64,000 nt of DNA from Paenibacillus rhizovicinus (GTDB lineage: Bacteria; Bacillota; Bacilli; Paenibacillales; Paenibacillaceae), in the NCBI RefSeq assembly GCF_010365285.1, contig NZ_CP048286.1:2251001-2315000 (forward strand). Reading direction: 5' to 3'. Shown one piece after another: positions 43,208 through 52,912 of the stretch. The notes beneath the pieces were generated by a model. It was given only the letters and a program-made list of their open reading frames with translations, had not been told where the DNA came from and did not search any database. Position 1 is the first letter of the stretch; the number at the start of each line of letters is the position of its first letter. Both the position numbers and the translations under genes were made by a program.

Positions 43208-44615
43208 GGCTCAGCACCACCCTTTTGCGCGCGGATTTCGCGAACATTTTGCCCGGATTCAGAATGTTGTCGGGATCGAACGACTTCTTGATCGCCTTCA
43301 TCATTTCGATCCCCGCCGCGCCGACCTTCCATTCCAGAAAAGGCGCCTTCACGAGGCCGACGCCATGCTCGCCGGTAATCGTGCCGCCAAGCGCGATCGC
43401 CGCTTCGAAAATCTCCGCGAAAGCTTCCTCCACGCGATGTATCTCGTCCGCGTCCCGGGCGTCCGTCGTCGCGGTCGGATGCAGGTTGCCGTCCCCGGCA
43501 TGCCCGAAGGTACAGATCGTCACGCCGTGGCGCTTGGCGATGTCGTTGATGGCGAGCACCATATCGGCGATTTTGGAACGAGGCACCGTGGCATCCTCCA
43601 AGATCGTCGTCGGCCGCAGTCTCGCGAGCGCGGTGAACGCGCTGCGGCGCGCCGTCAACAGCTTCAGCGCTTCCGCTTCGTCGGCCGCGATGCTAACGCG
43701 TTCCGCGTTCTCGCTGCGGCAGATGTCCGCGATGCGCGCAATGTCGCGCTCCACCGTCGCGGCATCGCCGTCCTGCTCGATCAACAGAATCGCATCCATA
43801 TCGAGCGGCAGGCCCAGCTTGGCGAAATCATCCACGACGCGGATCGTCGGATTGTCCAGAAATTCCAGCGTCGCCGGAATGATGCGGTTCTCGATGATTT
43901 TGGACACCGTGCGCGCGGCGCCGTAGAGATCCTTGTACATGGCCAGCATCGTCATCTTCGTCTTCGGCGGCGGGATGAGCTTAAGCGTCGCTTCCGTAAT
44001 GACGGCAAGCGTGCCTTCCGAGCCGACCAGCAGCTTCGTAAGGTCGTAGCCCGCCACGTCCTTCATCAGCTTCCCGCCGGTACGGATGATTTCTCCGTTC
44101 GCCAGCACTGCTTCGAGGCCGATGACGTAATCCTTCGTCGTGCCGTATTTCAAACCGCGCAGGCCGCCCGAGCATTCCGCGATATTGCCGCCGATCGTCG
44201 AGATCGCCATGCTGCTCGGGTCCGGCGGGTAGAACAAGCCCAGCCCCTCAACATGCGTAATGAACGCTTTCGTATTCAATCCGGGCTGCACGGTCGCCGT
44301 CAAGTTCTCGAGATCCACCTCGAGTATCTGATTCATTCGGTGCATGACCATGACGACGCCGCCTTGAACAGGCACCGTCCCTCCGCACAGATTCGTCCCG
44401 GAACCGCGGCTCACGACGGGAATCCGATGCGCCTGCAGCACTTTCAGAATCGAAGAAACTTGATCCGTATTGGCCGGATAGATAACGCCGTCCGGCAGCG
44501 ATTGCAGCATTGGCGTGCCGTCGTAGGAATGCGTGATCAGCGATTCCGGATCATCCTTGAACCACTGAGCTCCGACGATGGCCCGCAGCTTGCCGGCGAT
44601 TGCATCTTGCAGCAT
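43200..44615 (-). CDS. glcD: Glycolate oxidase FAD-binding subunit
   Basis: This 471-residue flavoprotein has the FAD_binding_4 domain (VYPANTDQVSSILKVLQAHR, VVSRGSGTNLCGG, YPPDPSSMAISTIGGNIAECSGG, TKLLVGSEGTLAVI) and the FAD-oxidase C domain ending TGEHGVGLVKAPFLEWKVG and SFDPDNILNPGKMF. It should oxidise glycolate to glyoxylate or D-lactate to pyruvate. A start at 44615 (ATG) has AAAGGGGAG upstream. The GlcE subunit of enterics is absent, as in Bacillus. Confidence 0.95.
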   Translation of the reverse strand: MLQDAIAGKLRAIVGAQWFKDDPESLITHSYDGTPMLQSLPDGVIYPANTDQVSSILKVLQAHRIPVVSRGSGTNLCGGTVPVQGGVVMVMHRMNQILEVDLENLTATVQPGLNTKAFITHVEGLGLFYPPDPSSMAISTIGGNIAECSGGLRGLKYGTTKDYVIGLEAVLANGEIIRTGGKLMKDVAGYDLTKLLVGSEGTLAVITEATLKLIPPPKTKMTMLAMYKDLYGAARTVSKIIENRIIPATLEFLDNPTIRVVDDFAKLGLPLDMDAILLIEQDGDAATVERDIARIADICRSENAERVSIAADEAEALKLLTARRSAFTALARLRPTTILEDATVPRSKIADMVLAINDIAKRHGVTICTFGHAGDGNLHPTATTDARDADEIHRVEEAFAEIFEAAIALGGTITGEHGVGLVKAPFLEWKVGAAGIEMMKAIKKSFDPDNILNPGKMFAKSARKRVVLSRG

Positions 44616-44662
44616 GGATAACTCCCCTTTAATAATAAGAATAAGAACACTAATAGATCAGG

Positions 44663-44705
44663 TCATCTGATGACTTTGTTTTGGGAATAGTATATCATAA
44701 GATGA
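44663..44705. promoter_or_regulatory. Two TCATNNGATGA boxes in the divergent glcD/regulator gap
   Basis: TCATCTGATGA at 44663-44673 and TCATAAGATGA at 44695-44705 start exactly 32 bases apart, three helical turns, between glcD and the GntR gene. They are likely operators of the adjacent FadR-type regulator. Confidence 0.6.
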
Positions 44706-44786
44706 AACTTAATCGTGCTTGAATTTCGATATGAACCGATATCGCCCGAAATTACTTTTCACCTCTAGGATAGGGGGCCTGCGCCA

Positions 44787-45494
44787 ATGTCGATAAACGA
44801 AAGACCGCTCAAGAGCAACGAGTGGGTCACCCAGAAGCTCCACCTGAAGCTGAAGTCCGGCGAGCTGTCGCCCGGCGACAAGCTCCCTTCGGTCGTTGAC
44901 CTTGCTGCGGAATACAGCGTCGGCCGCTCCACCATCCGCGAAGCGTTGAGCGCGCTCAAGGCACAGGGGCTGCTCGACATCCGCCAAGGAGGCGGCACCT
45001 ACGTCAAGACGCCGCCGGAAGCTCCCGCCTTCGCCCAGGAAGCATGGCTGGACCGCGCCGATTCGCTGCTGCAGCTGCTGGAAGTTCGCAAAGTGCTGGA
45101 AACCGGCTGTGCCGGGCTGGCCGCCAAGCACCGCAACGGCAATGATCTCGCTGCCTTGAACAACACGCTCCTGGAGATGGAGCAGCAGCTCGATGACGAG
45201 CATTTCAGCGAGCAGGCCGACGTGCTGCTGCACGAGCAGATCGCCCGGGCGACGCAGAACCCGATGCTAATCGAGCTAATGAAGAGCTTGTCCGAGCGTC
45301 TGCATGCGAGCATGCGCGACACGCGCTCGCTCTGGTTCTACGCCGAGCGCCATTCGGCGAGCCAGCTGCTGGAGGAGCATCGCTCCATCGTGTCCGCGAT
45401 TGCGCAGCGAGACGAAGCGCTCGCTTCATCGCTCATGGGGCGGCATCTCGCCAAAGTCGAGCACGTCTTGCGCGACAAAACCGGCATCCGCTAA
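44787..45494 (+). CDS. FadR-type GntR regulator of glycolate/lactate oxidation
   Basis: The winged helix is at about residues 10-75 (NEWVTQKLHLKLKSGELSPG, LPSVVDLAAEYSVGRSTIRE, GGGTYVKTP), followed by an FCD domain (LLQLLEVRKVLETGCAGLAA, LHEQIARATQNPMLIELM, HRSIVSAIAQRDEALASSLM) with His/Asp metal ligands. It lies divergent to glcDF and has paired palindromes in the gap, the layout of GlcC/LldR/YsfB-type regulators. Binding of glycolate or lactate probably controls glcDF. AGGGGG precedes ATG. Confidence 0.9.
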   Translation: MSINERPLKSNEWVTQKLHLKLKSGELSPGDKLPSVVDLAAEYSVGRSTIREALSALKAQGLLDIRQGGGTYVKTPPEAPAFAQEAWLDRADSLLQLLEVRKVLETGCAGLAAKHRNGNDLAALNNTLLEMEQQLDDEHFSEQADVLLHEQIARATQNPMLIELMKSLSERLHASMRDTRSLWFYAERHSASQLLEEHRSIVSAIAQRDEALASSLMGRHLAKVEHVLRDKTGIR

Positions 45495-45504
45495 TGAAAA
45501 CATA

Positions 45505-45547
45505 ATGAAAGACGACTCCCTTCCGTTTTTGAAAGGAGTCGTCTTCT
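45505..45547. terminator. Bidirectional terminator
   Basis: The stem AAGACGACTCC / GGAGTCGTCTT with a 16-base loop lies between the convergent regulator and FnIII-like genes. Confidence 0.85.
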
Positions 45548-45572
45548 CTGTTCACTCTATTTTCATTGCATT

Positions 45573-46304
45573 TCACTTTTTCGGCGAGGCCTTCGGCGTT
45601 GCTTTGATGTCCTTGGTTTGACCCAAAACGTCAGCACCCATCTCGGCTGTGATATCGAAATGATAGACAGCTCCGTTGCTCAACTTGGTGAACGTGTAGC
45701 CGAATTCCGGTCCAGTAACTTTCTGCGAGTTGATAGTTACCGTTTTCTCGTAAACCGGTTTGCCCTTCTTGTCCGTTTTGTACCACCATTGAATTTTGTA
45801 TACCGTCGGCACTTTGGGTCCCTTTAGTTTACCGAACGTCAGCTTGACTGAGCCGTCGCCAACAACCGTCTTGATCGCAATGGCGACCGGAATGATGACT
45901 GGGGTACCGACTGCAGTGCCTATATGTGGACGCTCTCCTTCTTTCGTGGCGATTACGCCGATAATGTATTGCTGCTTATTGGTCAATTTCGTAAAGGTAT
46001 AGGTCACGATATCGGACTGAATTGTATCTGTCGACAGAATGACCGGAATAGGTGCTTCGGGTTGTCCCTCGGCAGCTACGATCCTTAGCGTAAATGTATC
46101 TGGAACGATGCCGGAGTCGAGTGTTTTCGGAAAAGAAACGGTGAGCTGTGAATCACCCGGAGTTAGGGTCACCTTCCATTTGGCGGCCACGCTCTCCTGC
46201 GTGTTAACGTTGTCCGTACCGGATTCAGCGAAAGCCTGGGCAGCCATCGGCAATAGCAGCAAGATGACCAGCAGTAAACTGTTTGTATAACGAAGTATTT
46301 TCAA
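45573..46304 (-). CDS. Secreted fibronectin type III-like protein
   Basis: The 243-residue protein has a signal peptide (SLLLVILLLLPMAAQAFA, cleavage near AFA|ES) and two beta-sandwich repeats: about 43-135 (WKVTLTPGDSQLTVSFPKTL, VTYTFTKLTNKQQYIIGVIA) and about 140-240 (IAIKTVVGDGSVKLTFGKLK, YTFTKLSNGAVYHFDITAEM). No catalytic domain or surface anchor is present. It may act outside the cell as an adhesive or accessory protein. It stands alone and is not linked to the neighbouring sugar cluster. Confidence 0.8.
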   Translation of the reverse strand: MKILRYTNSLLLVILLLLPMAAQAFAESGTDNVNTQESVAAKWKVTLTPGDSQLTVSFPKTLDSGIVPDTFTLRIVAAEGQPEAPIPVILSTDTIQSDIVTYTFTKLTNKQQYIIGVIATKEGERPHIGTAVGTPVIIPVAIAIKTVVGDGSVKLTFGKLKGPKVPTVYKIQWWYKTDKKGKPVYEKTVTINSQKVTGPEFGYTFTKLSNGAVYHFDITAEMGADVLGQTKDIKATPKASPKK

Positions 46305-46411
46305 TGTGACCTTCCTTCCGCGGGTTGGGAATATTTTGAAAGCATGCTTTTAAAAGTATACACGATTCAGCACAATGTTTGGAACTATTTTAATAAGAGT
46401 AACATGCAACG

Positions 46412-46457
46412 AAAAATGCGGCATCCAACCCCGAATTCAGGTTAGATGCCGCATTTT
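46412..46457 (-). terminator. Terminator of the isomerase-kinase-aldolase cluster
   Basis: The stem AAAATGCGGCATC / GATGCCGCATTTT with a 19-base loop is followed on the minus strand by TTTTTCG. Confidence 0.88.
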
Positions 46458-46496
46458 CCAGTTCCTGTTTACCGCTACCGCTCATCCTCGCCAAGC

Positions 46497-47096
<600 letters not shown>

Positions 47097-48326
47097 TCAG
47101 TCTTTCGAACGGCTTCGCCCATCGGCCGGTCCATGCCATATCCCTTCTTCCCCCGCATGCCACCCGGGCAAAACCAAGCTCACCTCGCGTCTGCTCCAAC
47201 CCGCAGCCATTCGCTTCTGTACGGCTTCCCACGACGGTACGCCGCTGGTCGCATCCGCCTGCTCCACATTGCATGCCCCGACGGCAGCCGCGCCGTGCAG
47301 AGCCGATTCCGGGTTCAGACCCTTCAACAAGCCAGCCAGGAAACCCGCAATCGTGCAGTCGCCGGCTCCTGTCGTCCCCGCAACCTCCACGGCGTAACTA
47401 GGTGCCAGCAGCTCGCGGCCAAGCCATTCGTCCACGGATTCCGGCCACACCGCACCGGCGCCCATCACCGCCGCGGACAGTCTGGCCGCATCGTTCGTCG
47501 TGCGCAGATATAGCCCGTGTTCCCCAAGCTTGAGCACGACGACCGCGGCACCTAGCGCCAGCAGCTCATCGGCGAGTTCCCGCAGCAGCGGGCCATCCGC
47601 GAAAGGCAGCAGATCGCTGCCATGCTCAGCCGCCAGCGCATCGTACGTATGCCGCCTTAACATATACAGGATCTCCTCGAAGCTCGGCAAGAAAACATCG
47701 ACATAAGGCAGCGCTTCCATGAAAATCGTCCGCCAATCCGCTTGACCTGCCGGCGATGCCGGATCCGGCTTGGCCGCGTCGAGCGAAACCGTCAACCCTC
47801 TCGCCTTCGCCCGGGACAGCAGCGTTGCAAGCTCGCCTCCGCCGTCCTCGTACATGCGCCGCATGAGAGGCGGATAACCGAAATGGAACAGCCGCGCGCC
47901 ATCGAGCGCCCCCTCCTGCAGATCCTCTGCCGCGAACGTGTCGTTCGCTCCGGTGCAGTGGAGGAAAATCCGGTCGATGTTCGGCGGGTTAATGACGATG
48001 GTATACGAAGTATACTCGCCCCGTGCCACGATCATGCCGTCCGCAAGCGCATGATCGCAGTTTCGAAGCACGTTTTCGATCGCGCTCCCGAACAAGTCGT
48101 CGCCGATCTTGCCCATCAGCTTCGTACGGACCCCGAGACGGTGCAGCGCAAGCCCCGTGTTGGAGACAGCGCCGCCCGTTGCGATCCGCGCCGCGCCGAT
48201 ATCGACAAGCTTGCCCGGGACGAGCAGCGCTCCCATGCCTTCTTTCAATTCGTGCATCGTCGGAATAACGTCCAGGCAAATATGCCCCGCCACCACGACT
48301 TCCGCGCCCGTGCGCGCTCTGCTCAC
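47097..48326 (-). CDS. PfkB-family sugar kinase
   Basis: This 409-residue kinase has the N-terminal substrate-binding region [17 protein letters not shown] and [17 protein letters not shown], and the C-terminal signature [19 protein letters not shown] with the catalytic Asp and anion hole. It is about 80 residues longer than most PfkB proteins, with insertions around residues 210-300. It lies one base after the dehydrogenase gene and is expected to phosphorylate the ketose made by the isomerase before aldol cleavage. Confidence 0.9.
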   Translation of the reverse strand: MSRARTGAEVVVAGHICLDVIPTMHELKEGMGALLVPGKLVDIGAARIATGGAVSNTGLALHRLGVRTKLMGKIGDDLFGSAIENVLRNCDHALADGMIVARGEYTSYTIVINPPNIDRIFLHCTGANDTFAAEDLQEGALDGARLFHFGYPPLMRRMYEDGGGELATLLSRAKARGLTVSLDAAKPDPASPAGQADWRTIFMEALPYVDVFLPSFEEILYMLRRHTYDALAAEHGSDLLPFADGPLLRELADELLALGAAVVVLKLGEHGLYLRTTNDAARLSAAVMGAGAVWPESVDEWLGRELLAPSYAVEVAGTTGAGDCTIAGFLAGLLKGLNPESALHGAAAVGACNVEQADATSGVPSWEAVQKRMAAGWSRREVSLVLPGWHAGEEGIWHGPADGRSRSKD

Positions 48327-48327
48327 G

Positions 48328-49488
48328 CTAATCCCTCCATTCGATCGCTGCGGTTGCCCCGGTGCGCTCCGATTCCAGTGCGGCCGTGAAGACGCGATGG
48401 CTGCCCGATGCTTCCTCCGGCGTCGCGCAGCGGAATGGCTGCGTCATGCCGTCCGCGCCATGCGCCAGCTCATCGCAGAATGCCGCCCACATTTGCAGAA
48501 TCGAATCCGAGAAGCCGAATTCGAAAATCCCGCCGGTAATCGTCGCGTAAGCCGACTTATACGGTGCATCCACTGTATGCCATGCTTGCTGCTTGCCCGG
48601 CGTATAAGGGAGCGACGACACTTGCTTCGGATTCTTCGTGCTGAACTCCGCCGACATGTCCGTGCCTTGAATGCGGATAAACCATGTATTCGCATGACCC
48701 GGCGCAATCCGTTTCGTGGACAGCACCATCGGAAACTGCTGGTCCGCCGTCTTCACGTCGCAAGCCAGAATCGCATTATCCCACGTTTCGCAAGGCACCA
48801 TCCCGCCTTTTCCATCCGGACGCTCCGAGACGATCTTGCTCAGCAGCGCCCTGACGCTGTTCGGCTTCCAGCCGAAGCGCATCGGCAAATGCAGCACATG
48901 CATGCCAAGGTCGCCCATGCAGCCGTATTCGCCGTTCGTCGCGATACGCCGCTTCCAGTTGATCGGCTTGGTCGGATCCAGGTCGCTGGAATGCCAGAAG
49001 CCTGCTTCGACCTCGATGATACGGCCGAATTTGCCTTCGTTCACCCACTGGATGATCTGATGCGCGCCCGGATAGAACGGGAATTCCGAAGAGCAGCGAA
49101 CGATAACGCCGGGATTCGCTTCAAGCGCGTCGTTGATGCGCGCGTTCGCTTCCGCGTCGATGCCGAAAGGCTTCTCGCCGAGCAGATGTTTGCCCGATTC
49201 GATAATATCGACATAGAGCTGCGCATGCAGATTATGCGGGACCGCGCAGTAGATCGCCTCGACGCTGTCGTCCGCGAGCAGCTCCTTGTAATCCGAATAG
49301 GTTCGTTCGACGCTCGGCACCTGGCGCTTGAACCATTCCGCAGCCGCAGGATTCGCGTCGCACACCGCTACGATGCGCGGCTCGAAATCGACGTCATCCA
49401 GATGCAGCCATCTGGCAGCCGCGCTTGCGAATTCTTTGCCCATCAAGCCGCAGCCGATAACGCCGAAGCTGATCGTCCGCTTTCCCAT
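48328..49488 (-). CDS. Gfo/Idh/MocA family NAD(P)-dependent oxidoreductase
   Basis: The N-terminal Rossmann domain has SFGVIGCGLMGKEFASAAARW, AVCDANPAAAEWFK and the family motif LLGEKPFGIDAEAN with the catalytic-type Lys. The C-terminal alpha/beta domain (about 130-386) carries GCMGDLGMHVLHLPMRFG with the active-site His. Members oxidise or reduce sugars and cyclitols. It lies between aldolase and kinase genes with single-base gaps, so it is in the same pathway. Confidence 0.93.
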   Translation of the reverse strand: MGKRTISFGVIGCGLMGKEFASAAARWLHLDDVDFEPRIVAVCDANPAAAEWFKRQVPSVERTYSDYKELLADDSVEAIYCAVPHNLHAQLYVDIIESGKHLLGEKPFGIDAEANARINDALEANPGVIVRCSSEFPFYPGAHQIIQWVNEGKFGRIIEVEAGFWHSSDLDPTKPINWKRRIATNGEYGCMGDLGMHVLHLPMRFGWKPNSVRALLSKIVSERPDGKGGMVPCETWDNAILACDVKTADQQFPMVLSTKRIAPGHANTWFIRIQGTDMSAEFSTKNPKQVSSLPYTPGKQQAWHTVDAPYKSAYATITGGIFEFGFSDSILQMWAAFCDELAHGADGMTQPFRCATPEEASGSHRVFTAALESERTGATAAIEWRD

Positions 49489-49489
49489 A

Positions 49490-50335
49490 TTAACCGACCT
49501 CCCCGCCGTTCAAAATCGCGAGTGCCTGTTCGTTCGTCGCTCCGTGATGCACGATCGCCATCAGCGCATTCGTCATGCCGGCCGGATTCGGATGTTGAAT
49601 GACGTTGCGGCCGTAAACGATACCGGAAGCGCCCTGCTTCATCAGTTCAACGGTGCGGCTGACGATTTCCTCGTCGCTGGCTCGTCCGCCTCCGCGAACG
49701 AGCACCGGAATGCCGGAAGCCACTTCGATGACGCGATGATACTCCGATACATCGTCGCACGGATCGGCCTTGATGACATCCGCTCCGAGCTCTACGCCTT
49801 GACGGACGAGCGGCATGATTTTATTAATATCTCCGTCGACCATATAGCCGCCTTTCGCCTCATTCGGGAGCATGACGAGCGGCTCTACCATCAGCGGCAT
49901 GCCGTATTTCTCGCATTCGCTCTTCAATAGCGAAATATTCCGCACGCATTGATGATGCAGCTCCGGCTGGCTCGGCAGCAGCAGCAGATTGACGCAGACC
50001 GCTACCGCATCGAGGGAAACCGCCTTCTCGATCGCACGGTCGATCAGCTCGCTGAACAGAAAACGCGGCAGCTCGGTTCCGTAGATGTTCGCCGCATCCG
50101 TGCGCAGCACGAGGCCCGGCTTCTTCTTCCCCGGGACGTCCTGCAGCCATTTTGCCTGCCCGATGCTGAGCTGAATGCAATCCGGATTCGCGTCCACGAT
50201 CGTTTGCACGGCCTGCTTCATATTCTCGATGCCCGACAAGAACGAAGGCTCATTGAAGAAGCCATGATCCACCGCCACATCGAAACATTTCCCCTGCGCG
50301 CTGAACATCCGGTTAAGTCTTGGCTTTACTGACAT
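49490..50335 (-). CDS. Class I aldolase, DhnA/LsrF-like
   Basis: This 281-residue TIM-barrel protein has AVDHGFFNEP near the start, the Schiff-base Lys in DVIKADPCDDVSEY, and the phosphate-binding strand end VLVRGGGRASDEEIV followed by GIVYGRNVIQHPNP. It probably cleaves a phosphorylated ketose or keto acid. It is the first gene of the lower operon; the 98-base gap to the deoR-type gene holds a palindrome. Confidence 0.9.
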   Translation of the reverse strand: MSVKPRLNRMFSAQGKCFDVAVDHGFFNEPSFLSGIENMKQAVQTIVDANPDCIQLSIGQAKWLQDVPGKKKPGLVLRTDAANIYGTELPRFLFSELIDRAIEKAVSLDAVAVCVNLLLLPSQPELHHQCVRNISLLKSECEKYGMPLMVEPLVMLPNEAKGGYMVDGDINKIMPLVRQGVELGADVIKADPCDDVSEYHRVIEVASGIPVLVRGGGRASDEEIVSRTVELMKQGASGIVYGRNVIQHPNPAGMTNALMAIVHHGATNEQALAILNGGEVG

Positions 50336-50353
50336 TCGTATCCCATCTCCCTT

Positions 50354-50389
50354 TGTTATAACAGCACAAATTATGTTCGTTTATAACAT
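50354..50389. promoter_or_regulatory. Candidate DeoR-type operators before the aldolase gene
   Basis: TGTTATAACA (50354-50363) is a perfect 10-bp palindrome, with TGTTCGTTTATAACA nearby (50374-50388). Similar TGTT/AACA elements stand upstream of the DUF4432 gene near 52270-52305, so one regulator could control both promoters. Confidence 0.45.
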
Positions 50390-50433
50390 TATTCTAACTT
50401 GAACAGTGAAGCATGTCTATTCATTTGTTCGAG

Positions 50434-51195
50434 TTAAACATCTTTATGGGCGATCAGCAATTCCGTCCCGCTCTCCCGGCAAGCCTGCTCCAACGCTTCC
50501 TCCGGCCGCTCGCTGCTAATGATGCGCTGTACGTCAGCGATCCCGGCATAAGAAAACAGCTCCTTCGCCCCGTACTTCGTATGGTCGATGACGATGTTCG
50601 CTTCGGTCGCCTGAGCAATCGCCAATCGTTTGATTTCAGCCTCATACATGTTGGAATTGCTGAAGCCATGCTTGGCCGTCAATCCCGTCGCTCCGAGAAA
50701 CACGCGGTCGAAGGCCATTTTGCCGATCGCCTCTATCGTGCCTGGACCGACCAGCGTGGAGGTCGCTTCCAATGCCATGCCGCCAGTCACCACGGTCGTA
50801 ATTCGCTTCTCCAGCAGCTCCATGGCAATGTTCAACGCATTCGTCACGACCGTGAGGTTCATGTCCGCTCTCAAATAACGAGCCACATATAACGTCGTCG
50901 TTCCGCCATCGATGAAGATCGCGTCGTTCTCCTGCACGAGCGCGGCGGCCGCCTTGCCGATGGCCTGCTTTTCTTCCGTCCTTACACCCGTCCGGTCGCC
51001 AATCGCAACATCCTTCGATGCCATGATGGCACCGCCGAAGGTACGTTTCACATACCCGGCCAGTTCCAGCTTCTCCAGATCGCGCCTGATCGTCATTTCC
51101 GTCACGCCGAATGTCTCTTTCAATGCGGCTACCTTCACTTCGCCGGTGTTTGCCAGCATGGCGAGCAGCTTCCGCTGCCGTTCGTTTAAGCTCAT
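50434..51195 (-). CDS. DeoR family transcriptional regulator
   Basis: The N-terminal HTH (residues 5-58: RQRKLLAMLANTGEVKVAAL, ETFGVTEMTIRRDLEKLELA) is followed by a DeoR sugar-phosphate-binding domain (IFIDGGTTTLYVARYL, TVVTNALNIAMELL, DRVFLGATGLTAKHGFS). ATG 51195 overlaps the stop of the DUF4432 gene (ATGA); a longer open frame upstream is unrelated. It should repress the aldolase-dehydrogenase-kinase-isomerase operon until a phosphorylated intermediate appears. Confidence 0.92.
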   Translation of the reverse strand: MSLNERQRKLLAMLANTGEVKVAALKETFGVTEMTIRRDLEKLELAGYVKRTFGGAIMASKDVAIGDRTGVRTEEKQAIGKAAAALVQENDAIFIDGGTTTLYVARYLRADMNLTVVTNALNIAMELLEKRITTVVTGGMALEATSTLVGPGTIEAIGKMAFDRVFLGATGLTAKHGFSNSNMYEAEIKRLAIAQATEANIVIDHTKYGAKELFSYAGIADVQRIISSERPEEALEQACRESGTELLIAHKDV

Positions 51196-52256
51196 GACTC
51201 TTCCTCCACGTCCATCGATGCGTCGATCGACAGCTTCAATTCGTATTGCACCGATTCGCCCGGCTCCAGCATGCGCAGCGTGCCGCGCTGCCGCTCGACC
51301 TCCAGTCCTTCCACGCCGCAATTGGCCGGTTCGATGCCTAGCGCATGAACGCCGGCCCCGGGCATTTTCCATTGCACCAAGCGTGGCAGCAACGCCGTCT
51401 TCCAAGCCAGCTTCAACGTTGCCGGTGCCGTTATCCCCGCAGCTAGCGGAAACCGCGGCTGATGAACGGCGACCTCCGCCCACCCGTCCGGACTCTCCGG
51501 GAGCTCATGGTAATACACGCGCTCTTCATAATTCGCATCCGGCTGCTCCCAGCGATCATAACCGTCAATCGGCAGCTCGGCTTCCCTAGCCTTAACTTTC
51601 CCGCCCGGAAAACGAATCTTCGTCTCTTCCGTCATCAGCGGATAGCCGAAGTTAAAATGATACAGCATCATATGCGGACAGGCCTTAAAGCCGGCATTCT
51701 CCACCAAGTCGCGGATTACGATCGCATTCTCTCCCATCCGACTGCGAATCTCTCGTCGCAAGCGCAGATGCCCGCCGAAAATCGACGTCTCCTCGATTAC
51801 GCCACGAATAATGAGCTCCATCTCGTCGCCGACCCAGCTGCTCTCCGCACTGACCTGCCGTGCCGGCGTATGATGCGCCCGGCCATGCTGTCCGTATGTG
51901 CGACCGTCATACATGCCGGGCGAGCCGGCGCTGATCAAGCCGCAGGTCATGAATAAGCCTCCGGCCGCCGTGCGCAGCCAGCCTGTGCCCTGATCGTCAT
52001 AATAAGAAGGATGCGCATCGCCATTGGCCGACTGCCATGCCAAGGACGAACCCGAGAATGCAGCCATGGAAATATCCATTCCTTTATCGGGCGTCACTTC
52101 ATACGCAAGTCCCGCACCCGTCCGTACGGCAATGATGGTGGCACCGGTTTCATTGCCCTCCGCAAGCGCCATTCTTCGAATCCCGCCGAGCTGCTCCATC
52201 CGTCCAACATGCGCCTCGATTTCTCTTCGAGTATATTGACGCCCATGCAGCCGCAT
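51192..52256 (-). CDS. DUF4432 aldose-epimerase-like protein
   Basis: The 354-residue protein has the galactose mutarotase-like beta-sandwich pattern: YEVTPDKGMDISMAAFSGSS, LRTAAGGLFMTCGL, GQHGRAHHTPARQVS (candidate catalytic His), HMMLYHFNFGYPLMTE and ALGIEPANCGVEG. DUF4432 members sit in sugar catabolic clusters and probably interconvert anomers or epimers. ATG 52256 is followed directly by the coupled DeoR gene. It may prepare the incoming sugar for the cupin isomerase. Confidence 0.85.
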   Translation of the reverse strand: MRLHGRQYTRREIEAHVGRMEQLGGIRRMALAEGNETGATIIAVRTGAGLAYEVTPDKGMDISMAAFSGSSLAWQSANGDAHPSYYDDQGTGWLRTAAGGLFMTCGLISAGSPGMYDGRTYGQHGRAHHTPARQVSAESSWVGDEMELIIRGVIEETSIFGGHLRLRREIRSRMGENAIVIRDLVENAGFKACPHMMLYHFNFGYPLMTEETKIRFPGGKVKAREAELPIDGYDRWEQPDANYEERVYYHELPESPDGWAEVAVHQPRFPLAAGITAPATLKLAWKTALLPRLVQWKMPGAGVHALGIEPANCGVEGLEVERQRGTLRMLEPGESVQYELKLSIDASMDVEEES

Positions 52257-52315
52257 CCTCTAACCCCCCTTGTTTAAAACAAACATGTGATGTTCTTAAC
52301 TAACATGATTGTACG

Positions 52316-52352
52316 AAAAAGAGGTAAATCTCACAAGGAGATTTACCTCTTA
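52316..52352 (-). terminator. Terminator of the cta operon
   Basis: The stem AGAGGTAAATCTC / GAGATTTACCTCT with a five-base loop is followed on the minus strand by TTTTTCG. Confidence 0.9.
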
Positions 52353-52402
52353 GGTTGATTGGTTTACGTTCCTCAGGCTGAAAACCGTGCATGCAGTTTC
52401 GA

Positions 52403-52870
52403 TTAACCGCCGCCAAACAATACGTCCAGTACCGGCTTCGTATGACCGCCCGGATACATCAGATAGAGCAGCACATACACCATTACGCCCGTTATCGCCG
52501 TAAAGAACCAAATGACCGACGTAATGCGTCCCCATTTGCGGTGCTTCGCGAAACGTTCTTTGAAAGCCAGCGTCAGCGTCGTTAAACCGAAGACTGCGCC
52601 TACTGTTGCGAGCACGATGTGGAAGAAGAGAAACGTCAAGTAATACGGTTTCATTTCATCCGAACCGCCCCAGTCCGTATTCCCTACGAACACGGTACGA
52701 GACATGTAGATCAAGAAGAAGAGCAGTGCCGAGACTGCTCCGGCCAGCATGACTTTCTTATGCGCTTCAAGCTTCCGCTTGATAGCGAGATTCCAGCCGA
52801 TCGCCACCAATATCGCGCTGAGCACGATGAAAGAGGTGCTGATCGTAGGTAATATATCGTACTTTGACAA
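52403..52870 (-). CDS. ctaM: DUF420 membrane protein, cytochrome oxidase assembly factor (CtaM-like)
   Basis: This 155-residue protein has four to five TM segments (ISTSFIVLSAILVAIGWNLA, VMLAGAVSALLFFLIYMS, FLFFHIVLATVGAVFGLTTL, VIWFFTAITGVMVYVLLYL) and conserved His residues (HKKVML, HIVLA, HRKWGR). DUF420 proteins assist heme-copper oxidase assembly in Firmicutes. It starts at TTG 52870. Its position at the end of the cta genes supports this role. Confidence 0.85.
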   Translation of the reverse strand: MSKYDILPTISTSFIVLSAILVAIGWNLAIKRKLEAHKKVMLAGAVSALLFFLIYMSRTVFVGNTDWGGSDEMKPYYLTFLFFHIVLATVGAVFGLTTLTLAFKERFAKHRKWGRITSVIWFFTAITGVMVYVLLYLMYPGGHTKPVLDVLFGGG

Positions 52871-52912
52871 GATTCATCCCGTCCGTTTCTACACAAAAAT
52901 GTTCGAGCTATT

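Noticed and set aside
43365..44621. 418-codon plus-strand frame opposite glcD
   Set aside because: Antisense shadow of glcD, rich in Arg and His, without a ribosome site.
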